Shown in pieces: positions 30,435 to 36,331 of a stretch of DNA of 36,331 bases. The translations under genes and the position numbers were made by a program. Position 1 is the first letter of the stretch, and every line of letters starts with the position of its first letter. The notes under the pieces are model-generated. The model was not told where the DNA came from and did not search any database. It saw only the letters and a program-made list of their open reading frames with translations. The stretch covers positions 1 through 36,331 of the forward strand of contig JAIQFR010000038.1 of assembly GCA_020073205.1 (NCBI GenBank). Reading direction: 5' to 3'. The DNA comes from Terriglobia bacterium. GTDB taxonomy: Bacteria; Acidobacteriota; Polarisedimenticolia; Polarisedimenticolales; JAIQFR01.

Positions 30435-32003
30435 TCACCTCGGGCGCGCCTCGGGCTTCAATGCCAGCACGCGGTCCTGGTAGTCCTTGAGACCGGTCGG
30501 CTCCCGGCGGGACCAGTCGCCGTAGATCACCGTCTGCGCTCTGAGGCCGAGCGATTCGTACAGGCCCAGCACGTACGCCTCGTCGAACCCGATGGCCGCG
30601 CACGGATTGTCCCGCCACTTGGCCCACGACACGTCGTCGTACTCGACGAGGGGAAGCGACGACTTGCCTTCGACGATCTGCCGCCGGGAGACGGCGTTCA
30701 GAAGGAAGTGCCAGGCCAGCAGCAGCCCCCCGGGCTTGAGCACGCGGTGGATCTCCCGCGCGTACTGCTCGAAGCCGGCCCGCGTCATGTGGGTGAAGAC
30801 GGAAGGAAGGAAGACGATGTCGAACGACTCCGACTCGTAGGGGAACACGTAGTCCGAGTCGACGATCGCCCCCTGCGGGTTGTACGCGGTGTTCCGGATG
30901 TTCGCGAAGGCGAACCGCGCGTTCGGGTACCGGGACGTGATCTCGCGCGTCGCGTAGTCCACCGCCTTGCCGAAGATGTCGAATCCGGAGAAGCAGCCCT
31001 TCTCGGGATCGAGGTACGGGGCGACCCAGCGGGCGTTCCGGCCACAGCCGCATCCCGGCTCCAGGATCCGATGATGCGGCAGAAGGCCGCAGTAGATCAT
31101 CAGGTGCAGCGCGCTGACCATCCCGATCTGGTCGTAGATCGCCGGCGTGCCGCCGCCGACCCAGTCGATCAACTCCTGGTCGGGGATCGGAAGCGTGCTG
31201 AACGACGAGGCCCGGCGCTCGAGCGCCACCTCGGCTTCGCTCCGGTCCCTACGGCCCGCGATCACTTTCGCGAGGGGCGAAGGGCCGTCCTCGCGTCGCG
31301 CCCCGTCCGGCGCGGCCGAGCCGGCAGGCAGGTTGCGCGTGTTCCGGGTGGCGCTGAATCGTAGCAGCGCGACCTGCTCGCCGCCGTTCGGATGGTGAAG
31401 GGGATGGACGTGCGAGTCGTCGCCGACCCGGAAGATCCCCGCCGCGACGAGACCCTCCGCGGTGACGGCGACCGGCGCGCCGAGGACGGCGAGCCATCCG
31501 CCCGCGCGCAGCACGCCGAGGGCCCGCGAAAGGGGCAGCACGGGCTCGAATCCGTCGGTTTCGACGACGACGAGATCCGCGAGGAGTGTGGGGTCGGCGC
31601 TCGCCTGGTCGACCGTCGAGTACTCGATCGTCGGCCCGGCGTAGCGGACCGCGGCCGAGACCGCCCTGGCGACGTGGTCGAGATGCGAGACGACGGTGGC
31701 CCCGGCCGAGGCGAGAGCGGCACCGACGGCTCCTTCCCGCGTCCCGAAATGGGCGACGCGGCCGGTCCCGGCGAGGGGGGCCAGCCAATCGGCGAGCACC
31801 ACTCGGTTCGTCCTCTCGGCGTCGGTGGAGAGCGGAAGCCCCTCCGACCGGATCCAGTCCTCGGCAACCCCGGCCAAGAGACCGACGCGTTCGGCGTCGG
31901 ACGGGTCCCGGGAGATCGCCTCCGCGAGCGTTCGAAGCTCGGCACGGAAGTCCCTCGGCTCGGTCGGCGTTTCGGTCTCGACGCAGACGGTCCGCTCGCT
32001 CAT
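30435..32003 (-). CDS. Class I SAM-dependent methyltransferase, two-domain
   Basis: 522 residues from ATG 32003, GGAGG 8 bases upstream. The C-terminal domain (about 295-480) is a typical SAM methyltransferase: motif I ILEPGCGCGRNARWVAPYL at about 313-331, an acidic strand end (FSGFDIFGKAVDYA), motif with SFDIVFLPSVFTHM and the post-motif EIHRVLKPGGLLLAWHFLLN. The N-terminal half (about 65-215) has a Rossmann-like region (GRVAHFGTREGAVGAALASA, then GATVVSHLDHV and LGVLRAGGWLAVLGAP) with the overall order of a second, degenerate methyltransferase fold; its glycine loop FGTREG departs from the usual xGxGxG, so it probably no longer binds SAM. Substrate unknown. It stands alone between two hairpins/promoters. 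Confidence 0.85.
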   Translation of the reverse strand: MSERTVCVETETPTEPRDFRAELRTLAEAISRDPSDAERVGLLAGVAEDWIRSEGLPLSTDAERTNRVVLADWLAPLAGTGRVAHFGTREGAVGAALASAGATVVSHLDHVARAVSAAVRYAGPTIEYSTVDQASADPTLLADLVVVETDGFEPVLPLSRALGVLRAGGWLAVLGAPVAVTAEGLVAAGIFRVGDDSHVHPLHHPNGGEQVALLRFSATRNTRNLPAGSAAPDGARREDGPSPLAKVIAGRRDRSEAEVALERRASSFSTLPIPDQELIDWVGGGTPAIYDQIGMVSALHLMIYCGLLPHHRILEPGCGCGRNARWVAPYLDPEKGCFSGFDIFGKAVDYATREITSRYPNARFAFANIRNTAYNPQGAIVDSDYVFPYESESFDIVFLPSVFTHMTRAGFEQYAREIHRVLKPGGLLLAWHFLLNAVSRRQIVEGKSSLPLVEYDDVSWAKWRDNPCAAIGFDEAYVLGLYESLGLRAQTVIYGDWSRREPTGLKDYQDRVLALKPEARPR

Positions 32004-32151
32004 GTTCCGGTCCTCCGATGCTCGCCGGTCGGAGGAGCAAGCCGGGTGCCACGAATAAACCGCGCGATATCGAGACTTGTCGGGCCGGTGTCCGAGAATC
32101 GACGGGCTGTGGCCTGGCCGCGGACGGGAAGCCGTCGCCTCGCCTGCGTGC

Positions 32152-34065
32152 TTACTTGGGCGCCAGCTCCGCCGGCAGCGCCGCCGATGGGGCCGACGAC
32201 ACGACGGAGAATTCGAGCGGCGACGCGCTCTCCCCGCGACCCAGGTCGGCCGGCGGCTCGAAGGTCCAGAGTCCGGACGCGAGGGTGTCGGGAATCGCGC
32301 CGACGAGCCATCCGCAGCCGTCGCTCGGGTGGCGGGGCGGGTCCACCCAGCCGAGCGTCACGGCGACGCCCGCGCCGCCCGCGATCGGAATCAGCCGCCC
32401 GGTGTACGTCGGGGACGCGCCCGTCTTGCCGCGGCAGGCGTACGCCATCACCGAGCCGACCTCGCCGGGGGAAAGGGTCCCGTCCAGCGACGGGGCCCGC
32501 AGGACGGCGTCGCCCACGCGGGCGAGGTGATCCGACAGGAACCACGGACGGGCCTCGCCCGGCCCCGGCGGCTTCGGCACCGTGAAGAACTTCCGCACGT
32601 TGGCCGAGACGCCTTCCGCGTCGGCGGTGACGGTCACGTCCAACGTCGCCTCCCCCTGGCCGACCTTCTCGACGGGAAACACCAACAGCCGTTCCCGCCC
32701 CGTCGTCCGGAACTCCTTCAGGTCCTCGCCGGTGATCGTCTTCCGGACCGCGGCGTAGACATGGGACTGCTTGTGCACGAGAACGTCCACGCGGATCTCG
32801 GTCAGCTCCTCGGGCCACGCCTCCTCGTCGGTGCGCTCGATGCGGGCCAGGGCGAGCGCTTGCCAGCGCTTGCCCGCGGGCCGATAGGGCCACAGCCCGA
32901 CCTCGGCGCCGATCCCACGTCCGAATCGGGGCAAGAGGAAGAGCGCGTCGTCCTTGTCTCTCTTCGAAGGCGCCTGCTCCGGCGTCTCGAAGCTCGACGG
33001 GGCGTGGAGGGCGATGTCCTTGCGATCGCCCTTGAGATTCACGGTCACCGAAGGCGCCCGTTCCTTCTCGTGCGTCTCTTTCCGAAACGACACGAGGTAC
33101 CGACATCGCCGCACGGACCTCAGCTCGCGCACGGCGGCCGTGATCGTCTCCATGCGGAACAGCTCGCCCCCCGTGTCGCGGGAGAGGGGGCGGAGCGCGA
33201 CCGGGTTGCTGAACGGAGTGCACAAGAGTCCACCTGTTGGAGGCGGAGGACCGTCGGGACAGGCCCACCCCGGGATGCTCCGGCAGGAATCGAGCAGGTC
33301 CACGGCGTGCACCACGACACCGTTGGCCTGGGCCCGGGCGGCGATCTCGTACATGCGCATCGCGACGTCGTCGAAGCGAAAGTCGTCGCCGAGGTAGATC
33401 ACGTCCTTTCGCCCGGGGTAGCGACCCAGCGCCAGGAGGAGGCTCTCGATGCCGTTGATCCACGCGATGTGGCTCATGTGCTCCTGCCGGGGCGACAGTA
33501 CCTGTCGGTTCTTTTCGAGGCGATCGAGCGCCGCCAGGGCCTCCTCGCGTTTCTCGATCCAGCCGTAATGGACGACCGGCCATCCGGCGAAGGTCACGAG
33601 GAGCAACCGATCGCCCTCGTGGAACTCCTCGCGCACGAGGCGGCGCGCTTCCTCGAACGCGATCGGCTTCGTGCGCGGGCAGGCATCGAAAGCCCGGTAG
33701 AACGTGTCGAGATGCCAGAGATCGAAGAACAGGACGAGAGCCATCCCGCCGGCCACCGGCCTGACGGCGGGCGGGGCGTCGGGCGCGTAGACCTCTTCGG
33801 CGGACCCGATCGCGTCGACGGCGTAGATCGGGCGCGGCTTGCCGTCGACGAGCAGCTCGAAGTCGGAGGCGGTCAGACCCAGGCAGGCATCGGACCCCGG
33901 TGTCTTGGGCCAGACCGTGACCTCCAGCTGCTCCAGCTCGACTCGTGCGGTCTCCGTCAGGCCGGACTTCCTCGGCACCTCGCCCGCCGCCCAGGTGCTG
34001 GGGACCAAGCTCGCGAGGAGGATCAGGAGGAGCGCGCTCCCGGGAGACCCGTCGCTGCGAGGCAT
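32152..34065 (-). CDS. VWFA-related secreted protein
   Basis: 637 residues. ATG 34065 overlaps the amidohydrolase stop (TGATG), so translation is coupled. Signal peptide: SALLLILLASLVPSTWAAGE. The region 40-320 follows the VWFA-related Acidobacterial pattern: VELEQLEVTVWPK, LTASDFELLVDGKPRPIYAV, then MALVLFFDLWHLDTFYRAFD where a MIDAS DxSxS would be expected, GRKDVIYLGDDFRF and TGGELFRMETITAAVREL. The MIDAS serines are not present (DLWHL), so metal-dependent ligand binding in the usual manner is unlikely. A C-terminal beta-rich part follows. Function unknown; similar proteins are numerous in Acidobacteriota and presumed periplasmic/surface. Confidence 0.85.
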   Translation of the reverse strand: MPRSDGSPGSALLLILLASLVPSTWAAGEVPRKSGLTETARVELEQLEVTVWPKTPGSDACLGLTASDFELLVDGKPRPIYAVDAIGSAEEVYAPDAPPAVRPVAGGMALVLFFDLWHLDTFYRAFDACPRTKPIAFEEARRLVREEFHEGDRLLLVTFAGWPVVHYGWIEKREEALAALDRLEKNRQVLSPRQEHMSHIAWINGIESLLLALGRYPGRKDVIYLGDDFRFDDVAMRMYEIAARAQANGVVVHAVDLLDSCRSIPGWACPDGPPPPTGGLLCTPFSNPVALRPLSRDTGGELFRMETITAAVRELRSVRRCRYLVSFRKETHEKERAPSVTVNLKGDRKDIALHAPSSFETPEQAPSKRDKDDALFLLPRFGRGIGAEVGLWPYRPAGKRWQALALARIERTDEEAWPEELTEIRVDVLVHKQSHVYAAVRKTITGEDLKEFRTTGRERLLVFPVEKVGQGEATLDVTVTADAEGVSANVRKFFTVPKPPGPGEARPWFLSDHLARVGDAVLRAPSLDGTLSPGEVGSVMAYACRGKTGASPTYTGRLIPIAGGAGVAVTLGWVDPPRHPSDGCGWLVGAIPDTLASGLWTFEPPADLGRGESASPLEFSVVSSAPSAALPAELAPK

Positions 34066-35399
34066 CAGGGCCGCTTGTAGATCCGGCCGTCCTTCATCAC
34101 GAAACGGACGGTCGCGATGGCGTGGATGTCGCGGGTCGGGTCGCCCGGCACCGCGATCAGGTCGGCGAGCAGGCCGGCCCTGATCTGGCCGATCCGATCG
34201 GCCTGCTCGAGCAGCTTCGAGTTCACGGCGGTGGCCGCGGTGAGCGCCTGCGCCGGGGTCATCCCGCCCCTCACCATCCACTCCAGCTCGCGATGGTTCT
34301 CGCCGTGGGGGAACACGCCGACGTCGCTGCCGCACCCGATCAGGACGCCGTCCTTGAGCGCGAGCTCGAACGCGTGGAGCGCCTCCTTCAGGTCGGGGGG
34401 CAGAGGCTCCGAGCCGCGCGTGTACCCGTCGAAGTACTCGGCGTACGCCTCGGACGCGGCGAGCGTCGGGAGGAGCGCCACGTGGCGCTCGGCCATGAGC
34501 TTGAACACCTCGTCGGTGCCGCCGTAGCCGTGCTCGATGGTCTCGACGCCAGCCAGCACCGCGCGCCGCATCCCCTCCGCCGTCGCCGCGTGAGCCGCGA
34601 CGGGCCGGCCTGCGCTGTGGGCCTCGTCCACCAGCGCCTTCAGCTCCTCGAGCGAGAACGTCGGCACGGCGGTCCCGTGCGGTCCCCGCCTGTAGTCGGC
34701 GTACACCTTCACCCAGTCGGCGCCGTGGCCGACCTGCTCCCGCACGGCTTGCAGGATCTGCGGGATGCCGCTGGCCTCCTGAGCGCCCTTGGGCGGAACG
34801 AACTCCGGGGCGAAGCCGAGCGGGCCCGGGCCGTAGCTGGCGGTGGCGACGATGGCGAGCGTGGCCACGTAGAGCCGCGGACCGGGGATGCGCCCCTCGT
34901 CGACGGCGCGCTGGACCGACAGGTCCGCGTAGCCCGCGCCCTCGGTGCCCAGGTCGCGGAGCGTCGTGAACCCGGACATCAGCGTGCGCTCGCAGTGGAG
35001 CACCGCGGCGATGACCCGGTAGGCCAAGGGCTCCTTGAGGACCTGGTCGTTCCACAGCGTCTCGTTATACGGGTGGAGGAAGATGTGCGAGTGCGCGTCG
35101 ATGAGGCCCGGCAGAAGGGTCATGTCCGGCAGCTCGATCGTGCGCGCTCCGGCCGGAGCCTCGACCTCGGCGACGGGGCCGGCCGCCGCGATCCTGTTGC
35201 CGGTGACGAGCACGACCCAGCCCTCGTGGGCCGTCTCGCTCACCGCGTCGAAGACCCTCTGAGGATGGAGCAGGACGCTCGCTTCGGGCGGCTTCGCGCT
35301 CTGTCCTTCCGCCGCCTTCAGCGCGGCGGACGCAAACATCACGAAAGCGAGAGCGGCCGCCGACGTCACGAGCTTCTTGGAGCCGAGCAGGACACGCAT
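34065..35399 (-). CDS. Secreted metal-dependent amidohydrolase
   Basis: 444 residues from ATG 35399, with GGAGGTGA 6 bases upstream. Signal peptide ([20 protein letters not shown], then [10 protein letters not shown]). The amidohydrolase fold is clear: H103 and H105 ([11 protein letters not shown]), Lys231 ([10 protein letters not shown], carboxylated lysine), H270 (VAAHAAT), H290 (TIEHGYGG) and D359 (IGCGSDVG), i.e. a full binuclear metal site. Closest to the imidazolonepropionase/prolidase-like (Xaa-Pro or Sgx9260b-type) subgroup often exported in Acidobacteriota; the substrate, possibly an N-acyl or carboxyl-terminal dipeptide, cannot be told from the sequence. Transcription probably starts at the promoter at 35431-35459. 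It is coupled to the VWFA-related gene. Confidence 0.93.
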   Translation of the reverse strand: MRVLLGSKKLVTSAAALAFVMFASAALKAAEGQSAKPPEASVLLHPQRVFDAVSETAHEGWVVLVTGNRIAAAGPVAEVEAPAGARTIELPDMTLLPGLIDAHSHIFLHPYNETLWNDQVLKEPLAYRVIAAVLHCERTLMSGFTTLRDLGTEGAGYADLSVQRAVDEGRIPGPRLYVATLAIVATASYGPGPLGFAPEFVPPKGAQEASGIPQILQAVREQVGHGADWVKVYADYRRGPHGTAVPTFSLEELKALVDEAHSAGRPVAAHAATAEGMRRAVLAGVETIEHGYGGTDEVFKLMAERHVALLPTLAASEAYAEYFDGYTRGSEPLPPDLKEALHAFELALKDGVLIGCGSDVGVFPHGENHRELEWMVRGGMTPAQALTAATAVNSKLLEQADRIGQIRAGLLADLIAVPGDPTRDIHAIATVRFVMKDGRIYKRP

Positions 35400-35779
35400 G
35401 TGCGTCACCTCCCAACCCGCGTTGCCGCCGAGTATGCACGGGCTTGCATCGAGGCTCAACCGTGCGACCGCGGGGTAACGGGCGTCGAGCACTTCGTGCG
35501 CACCCGGATCTTCCCGGTAGGAACGAATTGCGATGGGCGGAGGGCGGCCGACTCGCTCGCGAAGCCGGTCGTTTTCGCGAGGATTCCCGACAGTGCCGTC
35601 GAGTTCGGCGGGCGGGCCAGCCACCCGCGGCCCTTGGCATGGTTCGTGTGTTCCGTGACCGGCCCTGACGGCTCGGATCGTCGCGTCGGCGCGAGTGGGC
35701 TCGCCGACACCCATTGATTTCAGGTTCGTTACGCCTCTGAAACCTCGGTTGGAGAACCTGGGCTCGGGAGGATCGAGGC
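35400..35779. other. 380-base divergent intergenic region
   Basis: Between the amidohydrolase gene (-) and a small plus-strand gene. It contains the amidohydrolase promoter near its left end, and an inverted repeat TTTCAG (35718-35723)/CTGAAA (35737-35742) with a 13-base spacer about 40 bases before the plus-strand start, which could be an operator. No gene with credible composition was seen in the remaining part. Confidence 0.45.
35431..35459 (-). promoter_or_regulatory. Sigma-70-type promoter for the amidohydrolase/VWFA pair
   Basis: Minus strand TTGAGC (35459-35454), exactly 17 bases, CATACT (35436-35431), followed by about 25 bases of leader with the GGAGGTGA ribosome binding site. Each hexamer is 4/6 to consensus with ideal spacing. 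Confidence 0.5.
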
Positions 35780-36076
35780 ATGGAGTTCCTTCGCAGGTGT
35801 TCGGACTACACGGTCACGGTCGATGGCACTTTTCTCGACCACCGACGCTGGCTGATCTGTGGGATGGTCGAGCTGAGGGCCGACCTGGATCCCGACGCTC
35901 GCCAGCGCGCCGGGCAGACGGCGCGCTTCGACCTCATGTACGGGTTCGTCCTCCAGGCCGAGCGAGGCTACCGCCTCGGCGCGCGGCGCATCCACGCCGT
36001 GATCGAAGGTGACGACGAGGTCGCCGGCCTCTTCGACGTGCTCCACGCCGAGCGAGACCCGCGACAAGCCGCGTAG
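35780..36076 (+). CDS. Small uncharacterised protein (98 residues)
   Basis: ATG 35780 with GGGAGGA about 8 bases upstream; stop at 36076. The sequence is compact and non-shadow in composition: [40 protein letters not shown], then [20 protein letters not shown] and [20 protein letters not shown]. It looks like a small alpha/beta cytosolic protein with no signal peptide or membrane segment. I do not recognise the family. It converges on the partial response-regulator gene, 66 bases away. Confidence 0.6.
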   Translation: MEFLRRCSDYTVTVDGTFLDHRRWLICGMVELRADLDPDARQRAGQTARFDLMYGFVLQAERGYRLGARRIHAVIEGDDEVAGLFDVLHAERDPRQAA

Positions 36077-36142
36077 AACCCGTTCCCGGCGCAACGCGCG
36101 TCATTCCACCCGGAGGGAGGGAGTTTCCCGAGATCGGGGGGT

Positions 36143-36331
36143 TCAGGCGCGGACCGGCTGATGGCCGCGGCGAGACCCCAGAACGGTCCTGGGCTCGAGC
36201 ACCGAGTCGATGAAGCCGCTCAGGACCGAGGGCTCCACCGGCTTCGCGAAGCAGCGGATCGCCCCGCACTCCAGGACCCTGGCCTCGGTTTCCGGCGTGT
36301 AGTAGCCGGTCATCGCGATCACGATCGCGCG
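36143..36331 (-). CDS. Response-regulator receiver domain, partial (C-terminal end)
   Basis: The last 62 residues of a protein that starts beyond the window edge. It shows the end of a CheY-like receiver domain: beta-4 IVIAMTGYYTPETE with the conserved signalling Thr, ARVLECGAIRCFAKPVEPS with the conserved Lys-Pro of beta-5, and the final helix VLSGFIDSVL. Only about 20 further residues follow, so there is no output domain after the receiver. It is either a stand-alone CheY-like regulator or the C-terminal receiver of a hybrid kinase. The phospho-acceptor Asp lies outside the window. Confidence 0.9.
   Translation of the reverse strand, partial: RAIVIAMTGYYTPETEARVLECGAIRCFAKPVEPSVLSGFIDSVLEPRTVLGSRRGHQPVRA

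Noticed and set aside
35630-35665. Sigma-54-like promoter (TTGGCATGG...)
   Set aside because: The -24 GG is present but no GC at the required -12 spacing follows.
1-36331. CRISPR arrays, insertion sequences, prophage or toxin-antitoxin genes
   Set aside because: No regularly spaced repeats, transposase or integrase motifs, phage genes or recognisable toxin-antitoxin pairs were seen.

Overview
This is a GC-rich bacterial stretch whose gene content fits a Gram-negative soil or sediment lineage. The clues are a TolC-type protein, a C-terminal outer-membrane strand signature, a VWFA-related protein of the type common in Acidobacteriota, a DUF5916 protein, a tricorn-like protease and large secreted proteins ending in a recurrent 'RG...GFxxxxRG' module. 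Acidobacteriota is the best guess from memory of these families, with Candidatus Eisenbacteria or a similar lineage possible. No rRNA, tRNA, CRISPR array, transposase or phage gene was seen. Nearly all genes lie on the minus strand.

Layout: (a) 1-952, a sharp junction where the start of an unrelated small membrane-protein gene (+) abuts the 5' half of a TolC-family gene (-). (b) 1070-2429, an RraA/HMG-aldolase-like protein and a lipoprotein. (c) 2565-6154, a compact operon of ECF sigma factor, zinc-finger anti-sigma factor, ABC ATPase and ABC permease, with overlapping or nearly touching genes and an ECF-type promoter in front of the sigma gene. (d) 6201-18509, an exoprotein and glycosyltransferase-like block: a secreted M14 carboxypeptidase, three multi-membrane GT-C-like proteins (one with TPRs), and a second large secreted protein. 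The two secreted proteins share a C-terminal module, and the second is translationally coupled to one of the GT-C proteins. (e) 18564-24062, a PepSY protein, a tricorn-like S41 protease with beta-propeller and PDZ regions, a DUF1579 protein and a pirin. (f) 24150-27890, a DUF5916 outer-membrane-type protein, a PP2C/SpoIIE phosphatase with a truncated PAS domain, and a tiny orphan protein. (g) 27891-30434, a very strong 66-nt hairpin, a DUF5666-like small protein, an FTR1 iron permease with a palindrome upstream, a short outer-membrane-barrel tail remnant and a small basic protein. (h) 30435-36331, a two-domain methyltransferase, a VWFA-related secreted protein coupled to a secreted amidohydrolase, an orphan small protein and the end of a response-regulator receiver domain.

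Most genes outside the sigma operon and the GT-C/exoprotein block look like independent units with their own ribosome binding sites. The most system-like parts are the self-regulated sigma/anti-sigma/ABC operon and the block of three GT-C-like membrane proteins bracketed by two secreted proteins with a common C-terminal module. The latter is proposed, as inference only, to be an export and/or glycosylation pathway. All family assignments come from reading motifs; no database search was possible.
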